From the NCBI GenBank assembly GCA_964540815.1, contig CAZIOH010000029.1:4357-68356 (forward strand): a DNA stretch of 64,000 nt. Reading direction: 5' to 3'. Below are positions 47,629 through 56,537 of this stretch, one piece after another. The notes below the pieces were generated by a model. It did no database searches. It saw only the letters and a list, made by a program, of their open reading frames with translations, and was not told the DNA's origin. Each line of letters opens with the position of its first letter. Position 1 is the first letter of the stretch. The position numbers and the translations under genes were made by a program. The DNA is from CAZIOH01 sp964540815. GTDB taxonomy: Bacteria; Myxococcota_A; Polyangia; Fen-1088.

Positions 47629-49311
47629 CTAGCGTCGGCGGCCCGCGGGCAGCGTCGCCAGGTGGTGGAAGTAGCGGCAGAACATCTCGATTCCGCCGGA
47701 CGCCTGGGGCCAGTCGAAGTTCTCGTTGATCGCGTGGTAGCCATGCTCAGGCAAGGACAGCCCGAGGAAGTTGACCGGCGCACCGAGCAGGTGCTCCATG
47801 GTCAAGACCGCCCCGATGGAGCCGCCCTCGCGCGTGAAGCCCGGCTCCTTGCCGAAGGTCTCCCGCATGGCCGCCGCGCCCGCGGCGTTGAAGGGGCCGC
47901 CGAGCGGCGCGAGGTAGGGGGCGAGCGAGGCCTGGTGCGTGACCTCGGCGTCGGGGATCTGCTTCTTGATGAAGGCCTTCACCAGGCGGAACACCGCCTC
48001 TGGCTTTTGCCAGGCCACGAGCCGGGTCGACAGCTTCAGCTCCGCGCGGTGGGGCACGATGGTCTTGATCCCGGGGCCGGTGTAGCCGCCGACCAGCCCG
48101 TGGACCTCGAAGGTCGGGCGCGCCATGATGGACTCCATCACCGCGAAGTCGCTTCGGTGCGGTCGCAGCGTGCGCAGCTCGTGGGCCGCGCGGAACTTCT
48201 TGGCGGTGAATCCCGCCCGCCCGAACCCCACCCGCTCGGCCGCCGTCAGCTTCTGCACGCCGCCATAGAACCCGGGGATCTTCACCCGCCCGGTGCGCGC
48301 GTCCATGCAAGCCCCCACCAGGGCCGCGAGCTCGGCCACCGGGTTGCGAGCGGCCCCGCCCGTGGTCCCCGAGTGGACGTCCTTCTCCCCGGTTTGCAGC
48401 GCGACCGTGAACCCCATCAGCCCGCGCAGGCCATACGGGATGGAAGGCTTTCCAGCCGCTGTCCAGATGGTGTCCGAGACCACCACCGAATCGGTCGCGA
48501 GGCCCGCGGCCTCCACGGGCCCGGGCACGGCCGGCGTGGCGGCCCCGTCCGTCGTCTGGGCGGCGTCGCCCGGCTCCTTCGGTCCACGCGGCCCTCCCGG
48601 CCCCCGTGAAGCTCCGGCACCGATCGCGGAGGTCAGGCCGCGCGCGAAGTTGGGGCTGCCGATCTCCTCCTCGAGCTCCCACAGGAACTGAATGTTGATA
48701 CGCGCGCCCGTCTCGCGGGCCAGGCGCGCCCCGAACAGCGCGGCCAGCGCCGGACCCTTGTCGTCGGTGGCTCCGCGCGCGTAGTAGCGGTCGCCGTCCC
48801 GCGTGAAGGCGAAGGGCGGGGTCCGCCACTCGGAGGCCTCGGCAGGCTGCACATCGAGGTGGTTGTAGACGGTCACCGTCGGCAAGCCCGGCTCGGCACC
48901 GAGCCGACCAACCACCATCGGATAGCCCCCGGTCTCGACGATCTCCACCTGGCCGCCGGCCTCGAGGATGAGCTGCCGGGCCAGCTCCGCTGCTCGCGCC
49001 ATCGCCGGCTGGCAGGTCGGATCCATGCTGACCGTGGGGATCTCGACCAGTGCCGCCAGACGCTCCTCGTACTCGCCTCGCCACTCGGCCACGCGGGCGC
49101 GCAGGGCACCCTGGTTCAGGACCGTGGTCGTCTTGGTGATCGCGCCGCCGCCGCCGGCCGGGGCTGCTTTCAGGGCCGCGCGACCTCCGCCTCCGGATGT
49201 TCGGCGGGGGCTGCGGGCCGGCTTGCTCGCTCGCCCGGTCGACTTCTCGGTCGCCGGCCGGGCGGGGATGGCCGTCACCTCGGTGGTCTTCTTGGTCGCG
49301 GTCGGGGTCAT
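47629..49311 (-). CDS. M20-family metallopeptidase (dipeptidase/carboxypeptidase)
   Basis: A zinc-dependent peptidase of the M20 (CPG2/carnosinase-like) group. The 560-aa length is long for the family, through a 65-residue basic, Thr/Ala/Lys-rich N-terminus and a Pro/Gly insert (~250-285). Metal-site motifs are TVYNHLDVQPA (His and Asp), YARGATDDKG, LWELEEEIGS with the catalytic Glu, and DVHSGTTGG before the lid domain. LPEHGYHAINENFD with the last His closes the site. No signal peptide is evident, so it is probably cytoplasmic. It lies 19 bp after moaA on the same strand. Confidence 0.88.
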   Translation of the reverse strand: MTPTATKKTTEVTAIPARPATEKSTGRASKPARSPRRTSGGGGRAALKAAPAGGGGAITKTTTVLNQGALRARVAEWRGEYEERLAALVEIPTVSMDPTCQPAMARAAELARQLILEAGGQVEIVETGGYPMVVGRLGAEPGLPTVTVYNHLDVQPAEASEWRTPPFAFTRDGDRYYARGATDDKGPALAALFGARLARETGARINIQFLWELEEEIGSPNFARGLTSAIGAGASRGPGGPRGPKEPGDAAQTTDGAATPAVPGPVEAAGLATDSVVVSDTIWTAAGKPSIPYGLRGLMGFTVALQTGEKDVHSGTTGGAARNPVAELAALVGACMDARTGRVKIPGFYGGVQKLTAAERVGFGRAGFTAKKFRAAHELRTLRPHRSDFAVMESIMARPTFEVHGLVGGYTGPGIKTIVPHRAELKLSTRLVAWQKPEAVFRLVKAFIKKQIPDAEVTHQASLAPYLAPLGGPFNAAGAAAMRETFGKEPGFTREGGSIGAVLTMEHLLGAPVNFLGLSLPEHGYHAINENFDWPQASGGIEMFCRYFHHLATLPAGRRR

Positions 49312-49330
49312 CGCCCGCCATTATGCCGGG

Positions 49331-50431
49331 TTATCCGCCGATCTGAATCATCGCCTTGCGCGGGCCACCGATTCCCAGCAACCCGAACCCGTGCTTGGGG
49401 CGCTTCCCGGTCAGGGCTTCGCCGATGGTGGCGAGCACCGCGGACTCGCCCCCCGACCAGAGGACCCCCCGCAGGTCGACGGCGTCGTCGTAGGCGAGGC
49501 AGGTGTGGAGGGCCCCGGTCGCGGACAGCCGGACCCGGTTGCACACCTCGCAGAAGTGCTCCGTGATGGGGGAGATGATCCCGAACACCCGCTCTCGCAC
49601 GCGCTCGCTGTCGCCCTGCTCCTCGACGCGCCAGTAGCGGGCCGGCCCGGCGCCCCGGCGTCGCCCGGCCTCGTCGGCCACCAGCGTCCCCTGCGGATGC
49701 GCCGCCTGGATCTCGGCCCGGATCTCCGCCGCGCTCATGAAGCGGCCGGGAACGAACAGGGCGCCATCGGCCATCGGCATCTGCTCGATGAAGCGCGGCA
49801 CGAGGCCCCGGGCCCAGGCGAAGGCACACAGCTCGCCGAGCTCCCCGTGGTTGAAATCCCGCACCGCCACCGTGTTGATCTTGATGGACGCGAAGCCGAG
49901 CCCCCGCGCCCGCTCGAGCCCGTCCCGCACCCGCGCGAGATCCCCGCCGCGCGTGATCGAGGCAAAGCGCACCGGGTCGAGCGTGTCGAGGCTGACATTG
50001 AGTCGGGTCACGCCGGCCCGGAACAGGGGCTCGGCCAGCTCGCCGAGGAGATGCCCGTTGGTGGACAGAGCGATGTCCTCGAGGCCCGGGATCGCGCGCA
50101 ACATGCGCACCAGGACCGGCAAATCCCGCCGCACGGTGGGCTCGCCGCCCGTCAGGCGAAGCCTCCGCACGCCGAGCCGCGCGAAGCAGGAGACCAGGCG
50201 GACCGTCTCCTCGAACGTCAACACCTCGGCGCGGGCCGCGTGCGGCACGCCCGCCTCGGGCAGACAGTACGTGCATCGATAGTTGCAGCGATCCGTCACC
50301 GACACCCGCAGGTAGTCGATCCGCCGCTGCTGCCCATCGACGAGCTCGGATCTCTCGGCGTCCTTGTCGGCACCCGTGCCCGCGTGGCTACCCATGCCCA
50401 TGCCCATGTTCATGCCCGCGCCCACGTCCAT
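49331..50431 (-). CDS. moaA: GTP 3',8-cyclase MoaA (molybdenum cofactor)
   Basis: A radical-SAM enzyme starting molybdopterin synthesis from GTP. The N-terminal cluster lies in DRCNYRCTYCLPE (CxxxCxxC), LTGGEPTVR is the SAM site, and CEVCNRVRLSATGALHTC carries the second [4Fe-4S] cluster. The end GGIGGPRKAMIQIGG type (double Gly) is complete. The first ~35 residues (MDVGAGMNMGMGMGSHAG...) are an odd Met/Gly-rich extension, coded by a repeat shared with the end of moaB. The start may be ATG 50431, GTG 50425 (behind GGAAGG) or a later Met; the extension is unlikely to matter for the fold. Confidence 0.95.
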   Translation of the reverse strand: MDVGAGMNMGMGMGSHAGTGADKDAERSELVDGQQRRIDYLRVSVTDRCNYRCTYCLPEAGVPHAARAEVLTFEETVRLVSCFARLGVRRLRLTGGEPTVRRDLPVLVRMLRAIPGLEDIALSTNGHLLGELAEPLFRAGVTRLNVSLDTLDPVRFASITRGGDLARVRDGLERARGLGFASIKINTVAVRDFNHGELGELCAFAWARGLVPRFIEQMPMADGALFVPGRFMSAAEIRAEIQAAHPQGTLVADEAGRRRGAGPARYWRVEEQGDSERVRERVFGIISPITEHFCEVCNRVRLSATGALHTCLAYDDAVDLRGVLWSGGESAVLATIGEALTGKRPKHGFGLLGIGGPRKAMIQIGG

Positions 50432-50963
50432 CCTTCCGCAGCTGCCCGAGGAGGTGCCGCAGCTCGGGAAGGATCAAGCGATCGAGCCCGAGGCGCACCG
50501 CCGCCGGCGAGCCGGGCAACAGGAACACCGGCACGCCCCCGATCAGGCCCGCCGTGGCACGCGAGAGCATCGCGGCCGCTCCGATCTCGGCGAAGGAGAG
50601 CATTCGAAACAGCTCCCCGAACCCATCGATGGTCCGGTCGAAGAGCGGTGAGATGGCCTCGGCGGTCACGTCGCGCGCCGAGAACCCGGTGCCCCCGGTG
50701 AAGACCAGCGCGTCGAGGCCCGCACCCGGGCGCGTGAGCTCGCGTGCGCTCTCGCGCAGCAGGTCCGCCTCGTCCGGCACGATCCGCCGCGCCATCACCA
50801 GGAAGCCCGCCTCGCCGATGCGGCCGCAGGCCTCCACCCCGCCGAGATCGTCGGCCGCGGTCCGGGTGTCCGAGACGGTCACGACCCCCAGCCGCAGAGC
50901 ACCGACGGCGGCGTCCGCGGCGTGGTGCGCCAGTTGCTCTCGGGTGCCCTCTCCGGTGCTCAC
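50388..50963 (-). CDS. moaB: Molybdenum cofactor biosynthesis protein MoaB
   Basis: A MogA/MoaB-fold protein that adenylylates molybdopterin or acts in an alternative role. The 191-aa protein shows RLGVVTVSDTRTAADDLGG, the active-site ALVFTGGTGFSARDVTAEAI, and VPVFLLPGSPAAVRLGLDRL. The end GHEHGHGHG is His/Gly-rich and may bind metal. That tail is coded by the CATGCC repeat that also codes the start of moaA in another frame (44-bp overlap). It is the upstream gene of the moaB-moaA-M20 group. Confidence 0.93.
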   Translation of the reverse strand: MSTGEGTREQLAHHAADAAVGALRLGVVTVSDTRTAADDLGGVEACGRIGEAGFLVMARRIVPDEADLLRESARELTRPGAGLDALVFTGGTGFSARDVTAEAISPLFDRTIDGFGELFRMLSFAEIGAAAMLSRATAGLIGGVPVFLLPGSPAAVRLGLDRLILPELRHLLGQLRKDGRGRGHEHGHGHG

Positions 50964-51093
50964 GATCGAACGCTAATCTAATGCCCTGGAACGGAATTGC
51001 TCGGTCCGATCGCGCGCAAAACGCCAGCCGCCCCACATCTTCCCGGGCGCCTCTTGCTCCGGGGGGCGGGCCGCGCTAAGAAGCGTCCCTCCC

Positions 51094-51167
51094 GGGCTCG
51101 TAGCTCAGGTGGATAGAGTGTCGGCCTCCGAAGCCGAAGGTCGCTGGTTCGAATCCAGTCGAGCCCA
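51094..51167 (+). tRNA. tRNA-Arg, anticodon CCG
   Basis: A cloverleaf can be drawn: acceptor GGGCTCG with CGAGCCC (7 of 7 pairs) and discriminator A. The D arm contains TAGCTCAGGTGGATAGAG, the anticodon stem is TCGGC/GCCGA with loop CTCCGAA (anticodon CCG, reading CGG), the variable loop is short, and the T arm contains GGTTCGAATCC. CCA is not encoded, since CCC follows the discriminator. CGG is a frequent Arg codon in DNA this GC-rich. Confidence 0.95.
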
Positions 51168-51192
51168 CCCGCGGAAACCAGGACACAGGACC

Positions 51193-51220
51193 TTGACAAG
51201 TGTCCGCTTCTCCCTAAACT
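51193..51220 (+). promoter_or_regulatory. Promoter of rplU-rpmA-obgE
   Basis: TTGACA at 51193-51198, a 16-bp spacer, then TAAACT at 51215-51220, 31 bases before the rplU ATG. GGACAC (51181) and GTGTCC (51200) form an inverted repeat around the -35 box. It could be the tail terminator of the tRNA gene or a protein-binding site. Confidence 0.7.
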
Positions 51221-51251
51221 CCCGCGCTCGCTCGGAGGGCCGCCCGTCACC

Positions 51252-51566
51252 ATGTACGCCGTCATTCAATCAGGTGGAAAGCAATACCGTGTCGCACAGG
51301 GAGAGACCCTGCGCGTCGAAAAGCTGGCCGGCGAGGCCGGGACCAGGGTCAGCTTCGAGACCCTCTTGTTCGCCGACGACGGTGGCAACGTGCGCATCGG
51401 TCAGCCCAAGGTGCTGGGCGTCTCGGTGGACGCCGAGATCATCGAACAGGGCCGCGACAAGAAGATCACCATCTTCAAGTACAAGCGCCGCAAGAGCTAC
51501 CGCCGCAAGGCGGGCCATCGCCAGCCCTTCACGGCCCTGAAGATCACCGCGATAAATGCAGCTTGA
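51252..51566 (+). CDS. rplU: 50S ribosomal protein L21
   Basis: Binds 23S rRNA in the large subunit. The 104-aa chain matches the family throughout: MYAVIQSGGKQYRVAQGETL at the start, and FKYKRRKSYRRKAGHRQPF before the C-terminus. The order rplU-rpmA-obgE is widely conserved. The gene follows the tRNA with its own promoter. Confidence 0.98.
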   Translation: MYAVIQSGGKQYRVAQGETLRVEKLAGEAGTRVSFETLLFADDGGNVRIGQPKVLGVSVDAEIIEQGRDKKITIFKYKRRKSYRRKAGHRQPFTALKITAINAA

Positions 51567-51621
51567 ATCTGGCCGCCTGAATCCGGCAGCGTGAATTTCC
51601 CCGTTCGAAGGAAGCAGCGTC

Positions 51622-51888
51622 ATGGCACACAAAAAGGGACAAGGTAGCTCACGCAACGGTCGCGACTCTCAGGGGCAGCGCCGCGGAATCAAGGTCTTCG
51701 CGGGCGAGCAGGTCGTCCCGGGGAACATCCTGGTCCGCCAGGTCGGCACGGTGGTGCACGCCGGTCCGTTCGTGGGGATGGGTCGTGACTTCACGTTGTT
51801 CGCCCTGCGCGGCGGAACGGTGAAGTATTACCGCTCGGGTCCTCGCAGCCTGGTCAGCATCGTCCCGGCACCGCCGGCCTCGGCCTAG
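51622..51888 (+). CDS. rpmA: 50S ribosomal protein L27
   Basis: Its N-terminus reaches the peptidyl-transferase centre. The 88-aa protein starts MAHKKGQGSSRNGRDSQGQR and has GIKVFAGEQVVPGNILVRQ and GMGRDFTLFAL. No N-terminal propeptide is present, unlike in some Firmicutes. The C-terminus adds a short Pro/Ala end. Confidence 0.98.
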   Translation: MAHKKGQGSSRNGRDSQGQRRGIKVFAGEQVVPGNILVRQVGTVVHAGPFVGMGRDFTLFALRGGTVKYYRSGPRSLVSIVPAPPASA

Positions 51889-51960
51889 CCGCGCGCCGCT
51901 CGCCTCGGAGGCACTCCCCACCCGTCGGGCGTGGGGGGCGCCGCCAGCCGGGTCCTCCGC

Positions 51961-53064
51961 ATGCAATTCGTCGATCAAGCGCTCATCCACGTGGCTGGTG
52001 GAAAGGGCGGTAACGGCGCGGTGGCCTTTCGCCGCGAGAAGTACGTCCCCAAGGGTGGGCCGTCCGGCGGCGATGGGGGCGATGGCGGCAGCGTGGTCAT
52101 GGTGGTGGACGGTGGTCTGTCGACCCTGCTCGACTTTCGCTACCAGCGCGAGTACGCGGCGCCAGCCGGTGGCTCCGGGGCGAACAAGGACATGTACGGC
52201 AGGGCCGGCACCGATCTGGTCCTGCGCGTCCCGCCCGGAACCCAGGTCTTCGACGACACGACCGGCGAGGTCCTGGTCGATCTGCGCGCCGACGGCGAGC
52301 GCTTCGTGGTCGCGCCGGGCGGACGGGGGGGACGCGGCAACATTCACTTCGCCACCTCCACCGATCGCGCGCCCCGCAAGGCCGAGCCCGGGCTCCCGGG
52401 CACCGAGCGCCAGCTGCGGCTCGAGCTCAAGCTGCTGGCGGACGTGGGGCTGCTGGGGTTTCCCAACGTCGGGAAGTCCTCGCTCATCGCCAAGATCTCC
52501 GCCGCGCGGCCCAAGGTCGCCGACTATCCCTTCACCACCCTGGTGCCGAACCTCGGAATGGTCCGGCTGTCCCAGGATCGTTCGTTCGTGGTGGCGGACG
52601 TGCCTGGCCTCATCGAGGGGGCCCACGCCGGCACCGGCCTCGGTGACCGCTTCTTGCGCCACCTCGAGCGCACCCGGGTGCTGGTTCACATGCTCGAGGC
52701 GGGGGCCGGCGCGGGCCGCTCGCCCTGGCGCGACTACCTCGCCATCAACCGCGAGCTCGCGCTCTACGATCCCGCGCTCGCCGGTCGGCCGCAGATCGTG
52801 GTCCTGAACAAGATGGATCTCCCCGACGTGCGCCGCCGGCGTGCCCAGCTCACGCGTCCCTTCACGGCGCGCGGGATCGAGGTGCTGGCCATCAGCGCCG
52901 CGACCGGCGCAGGCGTGCCAGAGCTGCTCGAACGCGTGTGGAAGCAGCTCGAACGATCGCGCCGCGAGGTCCAGGCCGCCGCCGATTCGACGCCGACGCC
53001 GACGCCGACGCCGAAGCCATCGCCTTCGCGGTCGAGCTCCGGGCGGACCCGAAGCGCGCGTTGA
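51961..53064 (+). CDS. obgE: GTPase Obg/CgtA
   Basis: An essential GTPase in late 50S ribosome assembly and stress control. The 367-aa protein has the Gly-rich Obg fold (FVDQALIHVAGGKGGNGAVA, then GGPSGGDGGDGGSV), and the G domain with GFPNVGKSSLI (P-loop), the switch Thr in YPFTTLVPNLG, DVPGLIEGA and NKMD. The OCT domain of some relatives is absent; instead a TPTPTPTPK tail coded by GACGCC repeats and a basic end follow. The ATG at 51961 starts the fold exactly; the frame is open 30 bases earlier. Confidence 0.96.
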   Translation: MQFVDQALIHVAGGKGGNGAVAFRREKYVPKGGPSGGDGGDGGSVVMVVDGGLSTLLDFRYQREYAAPAGGSGANKDMYGRAGTDLVLRVPPGTQVFDDTTGEVLVDLRADGERFVVAPGGRGGRGNIHFATSTDRAPRKAEPGLPGTERQLRLELKLLADVGLLGFPNVGKSSLIAKISAARPKVADYPFTTLVPNLGMVRLSQDRSFVVADVPGLIEGAHAGTGLGDRFLRHLERTRVLVHMLEAGAGAGRSPWRDYLAINRELALYDPALAGRPQIVVLNKMDLPDVRRRRAQLTRPFTARGIEVLAISAATGAGVPELLERVWKQLERSRREVQAAADSTPTPTPTPKPSPSRSSSGRTRSAR

Positions 53065-53367
53065 GATGCCGGGGGTCCCTCTGACCCACACGAACGCCCC
53101 ACTCCCCCCTCGAGCTCGAACTCGCCCTTGGTCTCTCCGCCCAGATGTGACTTTGACCCGTCGACCCTCGGGTGAGAATCGTCACGGCCGCTCGGTCGGC
53201 CCGCGCGGTCGATCGACTTGCGTCTCCGGTCAGTGGCGACTCGCGGAGCGATGCCTCGCGACGGCTGGCAAAAATTGACCGACGAGGTGCGTCCCTGTTA
53301 TACAGACCATCCTCGGGCTCATACCGATCACATGCTGTGCCCGCCTATGGATACGGAGCCGAAACCG
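53065..53367. other. Intergenic region upstream of the TPR/FHA operon
   Basis: The 303 bp hold the promoter given below. The first ~200 bp have nothing I can assign. An open frame from TTG 53218 runs into the next gene but crosses the promoter and lacks a signal peptide at its start, so it is not used as the gene start. Confidence 0.6.
53275..53304 (+). promoter_or_regulatory. Promoter of the TPR/FHA operon
   Basis: TTGACC at 53275-53280, then TTATAC at 53298-53303 with a 17-bp spacer (or TATACA at 53299 with 18). This is among the best sigma-70 matches in the window. It would give a ~55-base leader to the ATG at 53368. Confidence 0.7.
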
Positions 53368-54186
53368 ATGAGATTGCTGCGTAACTCGAGCCGGCCTAGC
53401 CTGTGCTACGCGATGGGAGCATTCGCTCTGATGGGCTCCCTGTGTGGAGTCGCCCACGCCCAGTCGGCGCCTCCCGCCGATCCGGGTGGTGCCGGGCCCG
53501 CGGCATCCGCCACGTCGGCTGCCGCCCCGAGCGCGGCGCCGCCGGCCCCGGCGGAGGCCGCTCCCGTGGCTGGCGCCCCGCCCGGCTCTCAGCCGATGGC
53601 CTCGTCGTCGCCCGCCCCGACCGAAGGTGGATACACGGTCCGCCTGAGATCCCTCGAGAAGAACGTCAACGAGCTCAAGGAGCAGATCTTCCGGACCAAG
53701 GCAAGGCTGAACCTCCTCAAGGAGACCGTCCTCGGCGGCACGCTCGGGGCGTCTCGCGCCGTGATCCATCACAAGAACGAGATGGGGACCTCCTACCGGC
53801 TCATCAAGGCGGTGTACGCGCTCGACGGGGTGCAGATCTACTCGCGCGCCGACGACTCCGGGCGCCTGGCCGAGATGACGGAATTCGACATCTACAACGG
53901 CGCCATTCAACCTGGATCGCACACGCTCACCGTGATGATGGTCTATCAGGGGAATGGGTTCGGGGTGTTCAGCTACCTCAAGGGTTACAAGATGACGGTG
54001 AGATCCAGCCACACCTTCGTGGCCGGTGAAGCCAAGTCGACCGCCATCACGGTGGTGGGTTACGAGAAGGGCAACCTCACGACCAACCTGCAGGATCGAC
54101 CCGCGGTCGACTTCCGGGTCAACGTCATGTCGGTCGAGCCCGCCGGAACCGCATCCACCACGTCTCCCACCGGCGTCCCCAAGTAA
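53368..54186 (+). CDS. Periplasmic coiled-coil protein of unknown function (first gene of the TPR/FHA cluster)
   Basis: A 272-aa exported protein. The signal peptide covers residues 1-31 (GAFALMGSLCGVAHA). Then comes ~55 residues of Ala/Pro, a short coiled coil (YTVRLRSLEKNVNELKEQIF and on to LKETVLGG), and a beta-rich domain (~140-265) with VIHHKNEMGTSYRLIKAVYA and TVMMVYQGNGFGVFSYLKGY. The domain looks like one conserved beside motility-type TPR genes, but I cannot name it. ATG 53368 is chosen because GGAG lies 9 bases ahead and the signal starts there; ATG 53347 would add seven residues. Confidence 0.78.
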   Translation: MRLLRNSSRPSLCYAMGAFALMGSLCGVAHAQSAPPADPGGAGPAASATSAAAPSAAPPAPAEAAPVAGAPPGSQPMASSSPAPTEGGYTVRLRSLEKNVNELKEQIFRTKARLNLLKETVLGGTLGASRAVIHHKNEMGTSYRLIKAVYALDGVQIYSRADDSGRLAEMTEFDIYNGAIQPGSHTLTVMMVYQGNGFGVFSYLKGYKMTVRSSHTFVAGEAKSTAITVVGYEKGNLTTNLQDRPAVDFRVNVMSVEPAGTASTTSPTGVPK

Positions 54187-54236
54187 TCCCACACCGCGGC
54201 CGCGCGCGCACACTGAGGAGCCTGAGAAAAGGGCGG

Positions 54237-56537
54237 ATGACACAGGGCAAGCCAACCATCGCCGCACTCGCATTCGGAATGGTGGCCCTTTCGGCTGCGT
54301 CCGTCGCCCGCGCCGACGAGATCGACGACTACACCCGCAAGCTCATCGATCTGGATCAGCGGGTCCGGGAGATGTCGGCCGAGCTCAAGGACGCCGCCCC
54401 GCCCACCCCGAACGCCGCGGATCGCCGGGTCCTCGATGCCCAGGTGCTCTTCAGCCTGAAGAACTACGAGGAGGCGGCGACCATCTTGCTCGACGTGGTC
54501 GAGCGTTACCCGAACTCGCAGGCCTACGACGACGCCGTGTATCTGCTCGGCGAATCGCTCTACCAGGCCCGGGATTACTTTCCGGCGCGCGAGTACTTCG
54601 AGCTCACCCTCAAGAAGCTCGCCAACTCCAAGCGCGAGCAGCAGGCGCTCGGCCGGCTGGTGGAGATCGCGCTCCGGACCGGCGACTACGACAAGATGGA
54701 CGTCTACCTGCAGCGGCTGCGCGACATCCCGCCGCAGACCACCGAGCCCGAGATCCCCTACGTCCACGGGAAGTACCTCTATTTCCGCGGCAAGCTGCCC
54801 GAGTCGGCTCAGGTCTTCGCGACCGTCATCCCCTCGAACCCCTATTACTTCCAGTCGCGCTATTTTCTCGCGACCATCCTGGTGAAGAACGGCGATCTGG
54901 CCGGTGCCGCCGCCGCGTTCGATGCGCTCCTGAAGCTCCAGCCCACCGACGACAACTCCCGGGAAATCCAGGATCTGGCGCGCATGGCGGTGGGGCGAAT
55001 CCTCTACGAGCGCTCCCAGTTCGACCGGGCCGTCGAGTCCTACCAGGGGGTGCCGCGCCAGTCGCGCTACTTCGTGGATGCCCTGTTCGAGCAGGCCTGG
55101 ACCTTCATCAAGGCCAAGGAATGGAAGAAGGCGTACTACGCCCTCGACCTGCTCCTCCTCACCAGCCCGGACAGCAAGGAGGCGCCCGAGCTCCGCCTGC
55201 TGATGGGCAACCTCCACCTTCGGATGGAGAATTTCTACCTGGCGAGCGACGCCTTCTCCAAGGCCCGGGACGAGTTCGAGCCCATTCAACGCCAGCTGCA
55301 GACGGAGATCGTGAAGTCCCAGCAGGACCCGGCCTACTTCGACAACCTGGTCGGCAAGAACCTCGACAAGTTCGACATCGCGGTGTTCATCCCGGCCACC
55401 GCCGCCAAGTGGGTCAAGTCCGATCCCGACGTCGAGCGGATGCTCGTGCTCGCCTCGGACGTCGGCGACATCGAGCGCGCCCTCAAGGACAGCGAACAGA
55501 TCGTGATCCGGCTCGAGCGGGCGATCCAGACCTCCGGCAAGGCCGGCATCTTCCCGGACCTGGCGGCGGCGCGCACCCAGTCGGTCGAGATCAGCAACCA
55601 GCTGGTCGAGACCCGCCAGCGCTTCGTCGGGAAGACCCGGGCGCTGCTCGCCCCGACCTTGTCGGCGGAGGAGGCGGCCCAGCTGGACCGGATCGGCGCC
55701 GAGCGCGCCTCGCTCGAGCAACGGATCCGCAACATCCCCCTCACGCGTGAGGCGATCAAGGCCCACGAGAAGGAGATGAAGGACCAGTTCCAGCAGCTCG
55801 ACGCCAGCGCCTCCGAGCTGAACGTGGAGATCCAGAGCCTGGATGCTCAGCTGGTGGCGATCGAGCAGTACTACCGGGGATCGCGCGCCGAGCAGAAGAT
55901 CCGGCCCGAGGACATGCTCGGCCCGGTCAAGGACCTGCGCGCCGCCATCGACGATCTGCACCGCATGCACGATCGCACGCGCGACGAGATCGCCGAGGCC
56001 ACCCGCGAATCGAGCACGGCCGGGGCCGCTGGCGAGGAAGAGCGGCGCATGACGGGCAGGGTGGCCGAGCTGCTCAAGCAGGAACAGGCGATCCAGGGGC
56101 AAGCCAAGTATCGCCTGCCGGGAGATCAGCAGGTCCAGATCGACCGCGCGGCCGGGCTCCTGGCCCGGGTGGATGCCATCGACCGACAGCTCGCTGATTA
56201 CGACGCGCGCATCGATGCGCAGGCCGACGTTCGCCTGGAGAAGGTGCGCGGCTACCTCAGCGCCGAGAAGGAAGAGCTGCACCAGTCGGCGGCCAAGGTC
56301 GACCTCGTGGTGGGCGAGTCGCAGTCGCTCGGGGGTGGGCTGGCCCAGACCATGTTCATCAAGGTCGCCAACCGCTTCTACGACCTGGTGGTGAACGCGG
56401 ACGTGGGAATCATCGACGTGGCCTGGGGGCTCAAGGACCAGAAGACCCAGGCGGTCACCAAGCTCACCACTCAGAAGAACCTGGAGGTCAAGGCCCTCGA
56501 CGAGGACTTCAAGAAGCTCCTGGAGGAGGAGAAGTGA
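54237..56537 (+). CDS. Periplasmic TPR protein, GltC-like
   Basis: A 766-aa exported protein. A signal peptide (IAALAFGMVALSAASVARA) is followed by eight or so TPR units (~60-370; VLDAQVLFSLKNYEEAATIL and VYLLGESLYQARDYFPAREY are typical). Residues ~400-760 are long alpha-helical, with coiled-coil periodicity (DRIGAERASLEQRIRNIP, then ALDEDFKKLLEEEK at the end). The build agrees with large periplasmic TPR proteins of the Glt/Agl motility machine of myxobacteria. That match is from memory of the family, so it is a hypothesis. The next gene overlaps its stop (GTGA). Confidence 0.82.
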   Translation: MTQGKPTIAALAFGMVALSAASVARADEIDDYTRKLIDLDQRVREMSAELKDAAPPTPNAADRRVLDAQVLFSLKNYEEAATILLDVVERYPNSQAYDDAVYLLGESLYQARDYFPAREYFELTLKKLANSKREQQALGRLVEIALRTGDYDKMDVYLQRLRDIPPQTTEPEIPYVHGKYLYFRGKLPESAQVFATVIPSNPYYFQSRYFLATILVKNGDLAGAAAAFDALLKLQPTDDNSREIQDLARMAVGRILYERSQFDRAVESYQGVPRQSRYFVDALFEQAWTFIKAKEWKKAYYALDLLLLTSPDSKEAPELRLLMGNLHLRMENFYLASDAFSKARDEFEPIQRQLQTEIVKSQQDPAYFDNLVGKNLDKFDIAVFIPATAAKWVKSDPDVERMLVLASDVGDIERALKDSEQIVIRLERAIQTSGKAGIFPDLAAARTQSVEISNQLVETRQRFVGKTRALLAPTLSAEEAAQLDRIGAERASLEQRIRNIPLTREAIKAHEKEMKDQFQQLDASASELNVEIQSLDAQLVAIEQYYRGSRAEQKIRPEDMLGPVKDLRAAIDDLHRMHDRTRDEIAEATRESSTAGAAGEEERRMTGRVAELLKQEQAIQGQAKYRLPGDQQVQIDRAAGLLARVDAIDRQLADYDARIDAQADVRLEKVRGYLSAEKEELHQSAAKVDLVVGESQSLGGGLAQTMFIKVANRFYDLVVNADVGIIDVAWGLKDQKTQAVTKLTTQKNLEVKALDEDFKKLLEEEK

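Noticed and set aside
50978..51265. Minus-strand ORF over the tRNA with a GLDWIRTSDLRLRRPTLYPP-like product
   Set aside because: This is the well-known false protein obtained by translating the reverse strand of a tRNA gene.
53218..53367. N-terminal extension of the coiled-coil protein from TTG 53218
   Set aside because: It crosses the good promoter at 53275-53304 and would place the signal peptide in the middle of the protein.
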